64,000 nt of DNA, taken from assembly GCF_000590885.1 (NCBI RefSeq), contig NZ_JFHN01000069.1, positions 23,758-87,757 of the forward strand. Reading direction: 5' to 3'. Position 1 is the stretch's first letter. The number at the start of each line of letters is the position of its first letter. This DNA is from Erwinia mallotivora (GTDB lineage Bacteria > Pseudomonadota > Gammaproteobacteria > Enterobacterales > Enterobacteriaceae). Below, in pieces: positions 51,597 to 59,724 of the stretch. The notes under the pieces are model-generated. The model was not told where the DNA came from. It was given only the letters and a program-made list of their open reading frames with translations, and searched no databases. A program made the position numbers and the translations under genes.

Positions 51597-52522
51597 TGGC
51601 TCAGCATCCATGCGCCCAGGCCAGAATAGTGGCCCCCGATTATCAGCTGGGTGAACAGCCCCTCAGTTACCAACAGATCCCCGACTGGCAGCAACGCGCG
51701 GCGGCATTTTCGCTGCCTGCGCTACCGCAGGTCTGGGGCTGGGGAACGGTGCATCAGGCCACCTCTTCTTTTATACAGCTGGCGGTGGCGAGCGCCCGCA
51801 AAACCCTGGCGGATACCCCCGCACAGCAGGTGGATACGGTGATTTTTTGCAGTTCGTCGCTGCCCGCCGATGCCAACCAGCAGACCCGCCTGCTGTGCGA
51901 CTTTGCGGATGCGCTGGCGCTACATCATGCTGAAATCATTGGCGTAACCCTGGGCCGCTGCACCAACCTGCTGAAAGGCCTGCGGCTGGCTGAGGCGCGG
52001 ATCGCCAGCGGGCAGTCCACCCAGATCCTGCTTGTCGCCAGCGACTGCATGGAGGATCCGGCGCAGCGGCTGGAAAACTTTGCTCTGTTTTCCGATGGCG
52101 CGGCCAGTTGCCTGGTCGTGCGCCACGACGATCCCCGGCCCGGCTTCGATATTCTTGCCAGCGCCGAGCAGCAGGACCTGAAGCTGATCCCGGAAGGGTT
52201 GTCATCCGCGCTGGCTACAGCCGTCAATCAGCAGCTGTTCCGCGACACGCAGATAACCCTGGCTGACGTCAGCCGCCTGTTTCACACCAATGTCTTCTTA
52301 CCGTTATGCAATTTAAAAGAACGCCAGGCAGGCTACGCAGAGCACCAGCTGTTTACCGACAATATTGTGCGCATCGGCCACTGTTTCTCTGCCGATCCGC
52401 TGATCAACCTGACTGACGCCATCCGCCGCCAACTGCTGCCTGAACAGGGGATTTTCCAGCTGGCGGCCAGTATTCCGGGCGCACGCGCCGCCGTTCTGCT
52501 GCAAAAAAGGAGAGAAAAGTGA
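51596..52522 (+). CDS. KAS III-like thiolase-fold enzyme
   Basis: 308 residues from ATG 51596 (a GTG one codon earlier is possible). Thiolase fold with nucleophile Cys122 in GVTLGRCTNLLKGL and the first catalytic His in LFHTNVFLPL. Where canonical KAS III has the Asn of GNTSAAS, this protein reads GHCFSADP, so the third residue appears to be His. It may therefore be an acyltransferase rather than a decarboxylating condensing enzyme. Overlaps its upstream neighbour and the next gene (GTGA). Confidence 0.78.
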   Translation: MAQHPCAQARIVAPDYQLGEQPLSYQQIPDWQQRAAAFSLPALPQVWGWGTVHQATSSFIQLAVASARKTLADTPAQQVDTVIFCSSSLPADANQQTRLLCDFADALALHHAEIIGVTLGRCTNLLKGLRLAEARIASGQSTQILLVASDCMEDPAQRLENFALFSDGAASCLVVRHDDPRPGFDILASAEQQDLKLIPEGLSSALATAVNQQLFRDTQITLADVSRLFHTNVFLPLCNLKERQAGYAEHQLFTDNIVRIGHCFSADPLINLTDAIRRQLLPEQGIFQLAASIPGARAAVLLQKRREK

Positions 52523-54708
52523 CTACGGCCATCGTGGACAGCACCACAGCACTGCCAGATCTGAGCTTCCATTTTTCTCCACAGGCCAGAAGCACGCTGG
52601 ATGCCTGGCTGCAACAGGGTTTCGCCAGCGCGCTCTACAGGATTTTTGCCGGGGATATCGAGAGCGAATCGCAGCAGCTGTTAGCCCTGCAACTGCTGGA
52701 AACCCTGTTTGCCGTGCGTTCAGAGGCGCCCACCGCCGCCACGCTGCATGCTTATCTTGCCACGGCAAAAGCCACCCTCAGCCAGCGCGCAGAGCAGCTT
52801 AAGCAGGTGGTGGGGGAAGAGGGCAAGCAGATCCTGCGCCAGCGCGCCTTACTGTCGCTGACCGCCGGATGCTGGCTGGATTACGTTTCCCAGCCCGCCA
52901 CCGAACCGGCTGAAGTGGTCTGTCTGCTCAGCGGACAAAACTTTGCCCTGAAAGGCGAGGGCGAAATTGCCGACAGCCAGCAAAAGCAGCGTTACCGGCA
53001 GTTTGCAGAGATGGGCATCGCCATTCCGGAAGTCTATACCGCAGGCATTGTCGGCACGCTGGGCAGCGTTGAGCTGACCGCCTGGCAGGCGGCTTTCTGG
53101 CTGGCGCTCTCCCGCCTGTCGGCCAGCCATCTGCCGGAAGTGGTGGCCTTTCATTACGCATATTACAGTCTGGGATTTGACGACCAGCTGCTCGGCCTGC
53201 CAGCGCCCATTGCTCAGGCAGAACTGGACGGGCTGCTGGACACCTTTCTGCGCCATTGCCGCGACGATGCGGCGGGCGCACAGAGCGAAAACAGGATGCT
53301 CAGGGCGCTGGCGCAGGCGGTGGAGCTGGAGCTGGCGCACAGCGAAATGCTGCTGGCGCTGAAAAGCCAGCTGGCCCGGCGCACCCCCGATGACCGCATG
53401 GCGGAAATTGTCAGTCGTCACCTGCCGCTGGCGGGCAGGCAGCATCAGCGTATTCGTCTGGAGAAACGCAGCCTGGCCGAGTGGCCGGAAGATGAATCCT
53501 TTGAGATGGCCGACTTTTTACGCGCGCTGCGCGCCTCGCCTTATCTGCGCCAGTCGCCATCAGGGCAGGGCGAATGCAGTTTCCAGAAAGCGGTGCGTTT
53601 CGGTGGCTCGATGTTTGGCATCTTCAGCCCGCAGGAAGCGGCGGTGATGGCGCGCTGGATCGCCGGTTCAACGCCTGGTGATGAGGTGCGGCTGAGCCAC
53701 TTTCCGCAGCCGGGCAGTGAACAGGCGGCAGGCTGGCTGCACCGCTGCCGTGCCACCTCGCTGGAGGCGCGGGTGGTGTGGCAAAGCGCGGGGCTGCCGG
53801 ACGCGCGCCAGCTGTTCTATCGCCTGGTCAATATTGAACATTTCGCCAGCCATCTGGCGCTGCTGAAAGAGCGGGTTAAACAGACGCTGCAACAGGCAGA
53901 GGTGCTGTTCACCACCGGCAGCGGCGGGCGCTATACCGACGCCAGCTACTTCAGTTACAGCCCGGAGGCGCTGCTGGCGCGGATGGAAAAAATCTACTGG
54001 GAAAAACTGGTGCAGCCTTATCAGCGGCTGACCGAGATCCCCGACCGCGAAAGCGTGCTGTTCGGCCAGAAACTGATGGCACTGGGCAGCATGATCGACG
54101 GAGCCTGGGCGCATCGCTTTGGCGGCACCCTGCGCAACCACCGACGGGCAGACGGCAAAATGCTGGCGATCTACGCCGACGAGATGGGGCTGGGGGAGTA
54201 TGAAAAAAACCATATCACCCTGATCCTGCGGGTGCTGAAAAGCATGGATATCACCCTGCCGCACATTCGCGACGAGGCCTTTTGCCAGCAGGATGAACTG
54301 CCCGATATCTACGATTTCTCCCTGCATCAGCTGGCGATGTCGCAGTTCCCTGACACCTTTTATGAGGAGCTGCTGGGCTATAACCTCGGCATTGAAATGC
54401 TGGGGCTGGGCGAAATGCGTATGCATGAGATTCAAAAGCTTCGCCGCCACGGCTTCGACACCATCTATGAAGAAGCCCACCTGACCATTGATAACTTTTC
54501 TGCCGGTCACTCACGGCAGGCGGTGGATCTGATTATTGATTATCTGGATGACTGTAAACCGGGCCTCAGCGCGGAAGAGCTTCAGCAACGCTGGCGTCGC
54601 ATCTGGCGCGGTTATGCCTCTTTTGCCTTCTGGCTGGAAACCGATCTGCAAACGGCGAACGCCGCAAAAGCCGCTGAGAATACCGATTACAGCGAACTAC
54701 TGATCTGA
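52519..54708 (+). CDS. Large protein with C-terminal haem-oxygenase-like diiron oxygenase domain
   Basis: 729 residues, GTG start behind AAGGAGA. The C-terminal third (from about residue 430) shows the metal-ligand pattern of the 'iron-containing redox enzyme' (HDO) family: YADEMGLGEYEKNH, a later Glu in GYNLGIEMLG, and HLTIDNFSAGH with His654, Asp658 and His664. Characterised HDOs include SznF (N-oxygenation), BesC and UndA. Residues 1-400 are a helical region, Leu/Ala/Gln-rich, not recognised; possibly a second degenerate copy or a docking part. In this cluster an N- or C-oxygenation of an amino acid or hydrazine intermediate is the natural guess. Confidence 0.75.
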   Translation: MTTAIVDSTTALPDLSFHFSPQARSTLDAWLQQGFASALYRIFAGDIESESQQLLALQLLETLFAVRSEAPTAATLHAYLATAKATLSQRAEQLKQVVGEEGKQILRQRALLSLTAGCWLDYVSQPATEPAEVVCLLSGQNFALKGEGEIADSQQKQRYRQFAEMGIAIPEVYTAGIVGTLGSVELTAWQAAFWLALSRLSASHLPEVVAFHYAYYSLGFDDQLLGLPAPIAQAELDGLLDTFLRHCRDDAAGAQSENRMLRALAQAVELELAHSEMLLALKSQLARRTPDDRMAEIVSRHLPLAGRQHQRIRLEKRSLAEWPEDESFEMADFLRALRASPYLRQSPSGQGECSFQKAVRFGGSMFGIFSPQEAAVMARWIAGSTPGDEVRLSHFPQPGSEQAAGWLHRCRATSLEARVVWQSAGLPDARQLFYRLVNIEHFASHLALLKERVKQTLQQAEVLFTTGSGGRYTDASYFSYSPEALLARMEKIYWEKLVQPYQRLTEIPDRESVLFGQKLMALGSMIDGAWAHRFGGTLRNHRRADGKMLAIYADEMGLGEYEKNHITLILRVLKSMDITLPHIRDEAFCQQDELPDIYDFSLHQLAMSQFPDTFYEELLGYNLGIEMLGLGEMRMHEIQKLRRHGFDTIYEEAHLTIDNFSAGHSRQAVDLIIDYLDDCKPGLSAEELQQRWRRIWRGYASFAFWLETDLQTANAAKAAENTDYSELLI

Positions 54709-54770
54709 GTCACTGACACGACATTAACCGCCGCTGCCTTCAGGCCGCGGCATGGAGACAGGGCTGTTCT

Positions 54771-55964
54771 ATGAGTCAACTATTCAGTCACGATGCGGCG
54801 ATGCTGACGCTGCCTTTTTATCAGCCGGAACATATTGCGCAGGTCAGAGCGCTGGACAGCTGGTGTCAGCAACAATCGCTGGCGTCGCCAGCGGGCGGCG
54901 AAAAGGCCGCCGGGCAGGGCAGACATCTGCTGAAATTACTGGGCCATGCGGGCTGGCTTGCACACCTGAGTGGCCCTGAACCGACTCTGGCCGCCGATGC
55001 GCGCAGCGCCTGCCTGTTTCGCCAGACGCTGGCTTACCATCACGATCTGCTCGATTTTGCCTGGTCGATTCAGAGCCTCAGCGGCAGCGTGATCCGCCGT
55101 TTTGGCAACGAGGCGCAGCGCCAGCACTATCTGCCCAGGCTGGCCAGCGGCGAATACGCCGGGGCGTTTGCCCTTTCGGAACCGGAAGCCGGATCGGATG
55201 TGGCCGCCGTGGCGCTGCGTGCCGAACGTGACGGCGACCATTTTCTCCTCAGCGGCGATAAGGCGTGGATTGCCCAGGGCGACATTGCTGACTGCCTGAT
55301 TGTCATCGCCCGAACGGGAGAAGGCCCCGGCCCGTTGGGGCTGAGCGCCTTTATCGTTGATGCCGCGCTGCCGGGCATCCGCACCCGCCCGCTGGAAGCC
55401 ATCGCCCCGCGCGCCTGGGCCGATCTCCATTTTGACCAGGTGCGGGTGCCGGTGGAAAACCGGCTGGGCGGGGCAGGCCAGGGATTCATTATTGCGCTGG
55501 ATATTCTCGATCGCTTCCGCATGACGGTCGCCAGCGCCGCCGTCGGTTTCGCCCGGCGGGCGGCGGATATCGCGCTGCGCCACGCCTCGCGCCGGAAAAT
55601 CTATCAGGGACGGCTGCTTGATTTACAGCTGGTCAAAGCGTCGCTGGCAAAAATGGAGATCACCCTGTCGGCGGCAACGCTGATGACCGCCCACGCGGCC
55701 TGGCAGCTGGATCAGGGCGATGCGCGCTTCGGTAAAAGCTCGGCGATGGCAAAACACTTTGCTACCGAGCAGGCCAGCCGCATCGTCGATGAGGCGCTGC
55801 AACTGCTCGGCGCGGCGGGCGTGGTGGCAGACAGCCAGATGGAACGCCTCTATCGCCAGATCCGTCCGTTGCGCATCTACGAGGGCGCGTCAGAGGCGCT
55901 GCTGATGAACATTGCCTCGGCGCTGGACAGCCATCGCCTTCAGCAACGGGAGGATCTGCAATGA
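54771..55964 (+). CDS. Acyl-CoA dehydrogenase family flavoenzyme
   Basis: 397 residues with the full family layout: helical N-domain, central beta domain (AGAFALSEPEAGSDVAAVALRAE, LSGDKAWIAQGD), and C-terminal helical domain with the catalytic base Glu371 in IYEGASEALL. FAD oxidises a C-C, or in some natural-product pathways a C-N/N-N bond of a carrier- or CoA-bound substrate. Acyl-CoA-dehydrogenase-like enzymes occur in the triacsin cluster, which also has a hydrazine-forming triad. Overlaps P450 gene by ATGA. Confidence 0.88.
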   Translation: MSQLFSHDAAMLTLPFYQPEHIAQVRALDSWCQQQSLASPAGGEKAAGQGRHLLKLLGHAGWLAHLSGPEPTLAADARSACLFRQTLAYHHDLLDFAWSIQSLSGSVIRRFGNEAQRQHYLPRLASGEYAGAFALSEPEAGSDVAAVALRAERDGDHFLLSGDKAWIAQGDIADCLIVIARTGEGPGPLGLSAFIVDAALPGIRTRPLEAIAPRAWADLHFDQVRVPVENRLGGAGQGFIIALDILDRFRMTVASAAVGFARRAADIALRHASRRKIYQGRLLDLQLVKASLAKMEITLSAATLMTAHAAWQLDQGDARFGKSSAMAKHFATEQASRIVDEALQLLGAAGVVADSQMERLYRQIRPLRIYEGASEALLMNIASALDSHRLQQREDLQ

Positions 55965-57100
55965 GCAGCACGTCGTTAAATCCGCTCAGCGCTATCCGGC
56001 ATGCCGACCCGTACAGCTGGTACGGCGCGTTAACCCGCGAGCAGCCCTTTTATTTCGATTCGCAGCTGAAGCTGTGGGTCGCCGCCGATGCCCAATCGGT
56101 TACCGCGATGCTGGAAGCCCCGCAGCTTCAGGTACGACCGCTGGCCGAACCGGTTCCGGCCGCCCTGGTCGGCACCGCCGCCGGAGAGGTGTTTGGCAAT
56201 CTGGTACGCATGCGCGAAGGCGAGCACCAGCAGCGGCTGAAAAGCATCATCGTGCAGGCGCTGAGCACCCGCGATATGCCACGCGTGCGCCAGCTGGCTT
56301 TTGATACCACCTTAAGCCGCCTGCGTCAGCACGACGAGATAGACACCCTGCTGTTCACGGTTCCGGCCACGGTGGTGGCCGCGCTCTGCGGCTTTACCGA
56401 CCATGCGCTGCCGGAAATGACCGCGCTGATCGCTGAATTCGTGCTCTGTATTCCTGCCACGGCCAGCGCGGAGCAGTGCGCGCGCGCCAGTCGGGCGGCA
56501 GAGCAACTGTTGACGCGCTTCGCCCGCCAGCTCGAGCAGGCCAGCGAGGGCTCGTTGCTCACCGCGCTGTTGCAGGCGGCGCTGGCTGACCAGTGGCCGC
56601 ATCAGGCGGCGTTAATCGCCAACGGCATTGGCCTGCTGTCACAAACTTACGATGCCACGGCGGGGCTTATCGGCAACGCCCTGCTGGCGGCACAGCGCTG
56701 GCCGCAGGCGTTCAGCGCGTCGTCGCCAGAGGCCTTTATCGGCGAGGTGGCGCGTTTTGATGCGCCCATTCAGAACACCCGCCGCTTTGCCGCTGAACCT
56801 TTCAACTGGCGGGGCGCAGAGATTGCCCGTGGCGACGCGGTATTGCTGCTGCTGGCTGCCGCCAACCGCGACCCGCAGGCCAACCCGCAGGCGGATGAAT
56901 TTATCCCCCAGCGTGCAGACAGCCGCTGCTTCACCTTCAGCCACGGACGTCACCGCTGTCCGGGGCAGGCGCTGGCGGTGACTATCGCCAGCGGTTTTAT
57001 TGACGCGCTACGGCAGCATAACGACAGGAGCATTGCCACGCTGCGCTGCACCGGTTACCGGCCATCCGGCAATGCCCGTATTCCCGAACTCACTGTTTAA
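55961..57100 (+). CDS. Cytochrome P450
   Basis: 379 residues, short soluble bacterial type. Haem ligand Cys333 in FSHGRHRCPG; K-helix ExxR as EVAR; the I-helix reads LLSQTYDATAG, where the usual AGxxT is altered, which can mark unusual oxygen chemistry. No membrane anchor and no partner ferredoxin in the window. It probably tailors the product of the cluster. Confidence 0.92.
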   Translation: MSSTSLNPLSAIRHADPYSWYGALTREQPFYFDSQLKLWVAADAQSVTAMLEAPQLQVRPLAEPVPAALVGTAAGEVFGNLVRMREGEHQQRLKSIIVQALSTRDMPRVRQLAFDTTLSRLRQHDEIDTLLFTVPATVVAALCGFTDHALPEMTALIAEFVLCIPATASAEQCARASRAAEQLLTRFARQLEQASEGSLLTALLQAALADQWPHQAALIANGIGLLSQTYDATAGLIGNALLAAQRWPQAFSASSPEAFIGEVARFDAPIQNTRRFAAEPFNWRGAEIARGDAVLLLLAAANRDPQANPQADEFIPQRADSRCFTFSHGRHRCPGQALAVTIASGFIDALRQHNDRSIATLRCTGYRPSGNARIPELTV

Positions 57101-57119
57101 CGGCTGACAAGGTTTGTTT

Positions 57120-58442
57120 ATGAACGTTGAAAAAGTTTTGCCCCGCGCTTTTGTACTGACCGGCGCATTCTGGGTCATTTGCCGCAACTCGCTCTATCTG
57201 CGTGAACTGGCGAAGCGAGAAATCGCGGTGCTGGTGATCACGCCGACATCTTATCGCCAGGATGCCGAGGCGGCGCGTAATGACCGCCAGAGCGCCACCG
57301 CGCTGATTGCCGATATTGCCTATGTGCAGGGCGCGCTGGACCGGGAAGCCTCCTTTAATCCCAGCGTGATTGCCGCGCTGCAACAGTGGCAGCAGCAGTA
57401 TCAGATCGTGGGCGCATTCGCGGTGGGGGAAACCCTGGTTGAGCCGACTGGCATCGTTGCCGACGCGCTGGGCCTGCGCAGCCCCGGCCTGCGCGCCACC
57501 CGCGTCTGCCGCAGCAAATATCTGCAACGCTTCTACCTGGGACAGTTCAGCCCGTTGTCACAGGTGGTGGCCCCGGAAAAACGCCACGAGATTGACTGGC
57601 ACTCTCTGCCGTGGCCGCTGATTATCAAACCGGCGACCCGCCACTCCTCATCCGGGGTGATTTCGGTTGATAACGCACAGCAGGCCCGCGAAGCGCTGGT
57701 GGACTATCCGGATTATGAAACCCTGCTGCTGGAACAGCGGGTGGAAGGGCAGGAGTACTCGGTGGAGTCGCTGGTGCAGGAAGGGGATATTATTTTTTCT
57801 TCCGTCACCCACAAAGTCACCACCGATAAACACAGCAACACCTTTGTTGAGCTGGCGCACACCGTGCCCGGATCGGGCGCGGAAAATGCACTGCTGCTGC
57901 GTGCGGCGCGGCAGGTGCTGAATAAACTGGATTTTCGCAATGGTATCGCTCACTCCGAATGGCGTCTTGCCAGCGACGGCAAACCGTACCTGATGGAGAT
58001 TGCTGCCCGTACGCCGGGGGATGGCATTCTGCCGCTCTACCGTCTGGCCTGCGGACAACCGCTGGAGTCGGCCATTCTCAGCATCATGCTGGGCGAGCAG
58101 GCACGCTATCCGGCGGCCAACCGCGTGGCACGGCAGGTCTATCTGGAGCACCGTCCGGGCGTGCTGAAAGATGTGCAACTGCGCTGGCCGGGTGTTGAGG
58201 TCAGCTGGATTGAAGATAACCAGACCTGGCCTGAGATTGCGCCCGGCCAGCCGCAGGACGCACCCGCGCTACGGGCGGTGTTTGTGCATAAAAAGCGCGG
58301 CGAGCTGCTGACCCCTCTGCGCTCTTCCGATGACCGTGCGGTCACCTTCTTTATTGACGCCAGCTGCGAGGCCGACCTCGACAGGCTGGAAGCGGAAGTC
58401 AGCGCCACCATCACTCTGGATATTGAGGAAAATCATGACTAA
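57120..58442 (+). CDS. ATP-grasp amide/peptide ligase
   Basis: 440 residues from ATG 57120 with CAAGG upstream. ATP-grasp fold: PLIIKPATRHSSSGVISVDN (P-loop-like lysine), VEGQEYSVESLVQEGDI, and the metal-binding end EWRLASDGKPYLMEIAARTPGDGI. It resembles carboxylate-amine ligases of the carnosine synthase/BacD/DapD kind, which join an acyl phosphate with an amine. It could couple a carboxylate with an amino acid or with a hydrazine nitrogen, taking the place of NRPS modules. Confidence 0.85.
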   Translation: MNVEKVLPRAFVLTGAFWVICRNSLYLRELAKREIAVLVITPTSYRQDAEAARNDRQSATALIADIAYVQGALDREASFNPSVIAALQQWQQQYQIVGAFAVGETLVEPTGIVADALGLRSPGLRATRVCRSKYLQRFYLGQFSPLSQVVAPEKRHEIDWHSLPWPLIIKPATRHSSSGVISVDNAQQAREALVDYPDYETLLLEQRVEGQEYSVESLVQEGDIIFSSVTHKVTTDKHSNTFVELAHTVPGSGAENALLLRAARQVLNKLDFRNGIAHSEWRLASDGKPYLMEIAARTPGDGILPLYRLACGQPLESAILSIMLGEQARYPAANRVARQVYLEHRPGVLKDVQLRWPGVEVSWIEDNQTWPEIAPGQPQDAPALRAVFVHKKRGELLTPLRSSDDRAVTFFIDASCEADLDRLEAEVSATITLDIEENHD

Positions 58443-59694
58443 TCATTCCGCCACGCCCGGCGTGTGGGAAACCTTCGCGCAAAGCCCTTTATCATCAAAG
58501 GTGATCCTGTTTGGCGTGATGATTAACCGTCTGTCCGGCTTTTTGCAGATCTTTATCGTGCTGTTTCTGATCTCGCTGGGCTACTCCCATCAGCAGACCA
58601 TTGTGGCGCTGTTCATTTATGGTCTGGGGGCGGTGACCGGCGCGCTGATTGGCGGCAGCCTCAGCGAACGGCTGGGAACGCGCACCGCCAGCATGATCAG
58701 TATGGGGGCCACGGCGGTGCTGACCGCCGCGCTGCTCTATCTGCACAATTTTGTCGCCATCCTGCTGGTGGTGGCGCTGGCCAGCCTTTGCGCCCAGCTG
58801 TTTCGCCCGGCCTCGTCGGCGCTGCTGTCGCAGCAGACCCCGGCGGAGCGCCAGACGATGATTTTTGCTATCTATCGCCTGGGACTGAACCTGGGGGCCA
58901 CCGGCGCACCGCTGATTGGCTATGCCCTTTATCACTGGGGCGGCGAAAGCTTTACCTGGCTGTTCTGGGGCGAGGCTGTCATCGCCGGACTTTATGCGCT
59001 GCTGGCGATGCTGACCCTGCCGGGTAAAAGCCGCAGCCAGAGTGACGACGACATCACTGCCACGCCGCATGTCGGGGGCTACCGGGAAGTGCTGGCAGAT
59101 CGCCGCTTTGTGCTGTTTTTACTGGCGACGCTCTGCCACTCGGCGGTGTTCGTGCAGTACATCACCACGCTGCCGATGTATGTGGAAGATCAGAAAATCG
59201 GCCTGTTCTGGTACACCCTGGCGGTATCGCTGAACGGCATTATCGTTATCTGCTTTGAACTGTTAATCACCAAAATTACCCAGAACTATGCCCGCCGTAA
59301 GATGCTGGCGCTGGGATTTGCGCTGATCGGCAGCGGCGTGGCCTTCTATGCCGTGCCGATTGGCCCGGCGGCGCTGATCGTCGGCACGCTGGTCTGGTCG
59401 CTGGGCGAGATCATCTCCGGACCGGCGTTCTTTGCCTTCCCGGCCAATGCCGGACCGAAACATCTTAAAGCGCACTACCTTGGCAGTTTTCACTTTATGT
59501 TCAGCATGGGCATTGCGGTAGGTCCGGTGGTCGGCGGCTGGCTTTATTTGCAGCTTGGCACCGGTATCTGGCCGGTTATTTCGCTCGGTTCATTCTTCGC
59601 CGCAGTCGTTTGCGGTTATTACGCTACGGAGACCGTTACCACTAAACGTCAGCACGGCACTGAAAATATCGATGCAAGCAAGGTTACTGAATAA
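58435..59694 (+). CDS. MFS transporter, probable product exporter
   Basis: 419 residues from ATG 58435, overlapping the ATP-grasp gene by 8 bases (an in-frame upstream start exists but lies inside that gene). Twelve predicted membrane segments with the MFS loop GGSLSERLGTRTASMIS between segments 2 and 3 and a second-half motif. The placement in the biosynthetic operon suggests export of the product and self-protection. Confidence 0.9.
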   Translation: MTNHSATPGVWETFAQSPLSSKVILFGVMINRLSGFLQIFIVLFLISLGYSHQQTIVALFIYGLGAVTGALIGGSLSERLGTRTASMISMGATAVLTAALLYLHNFVAILLVVALASLCAQLFRPASSALLSQQTPAERQTMIFAIYRLGLNLGATGAPLIGYALYHWGGESFTWLFWGEAVIAGLYALLAMLTLPGKSRSQSDDDITATPHVGGYREVLADRRFVLFLLATLCHSAVFVQYITTLPMYVEDQKIGLFWYTLAVSLNGIIVICFELLITKITQNYARRKMLALGFALIGSGVAFYAVPIGPAALIVGTLVWSLGEIISGPAFFAFPANAGPKHLKAHYLGSFHFMFSMGIAVGPVVGGWLYLQLGTGIWPVISLGSFFAAVVCGYYATETVTTKRQHGTENIDASKVTE

Positions 59695-59724
59695 TAATCT
59701 TCGACTCTGTATTAAGGACACAAC

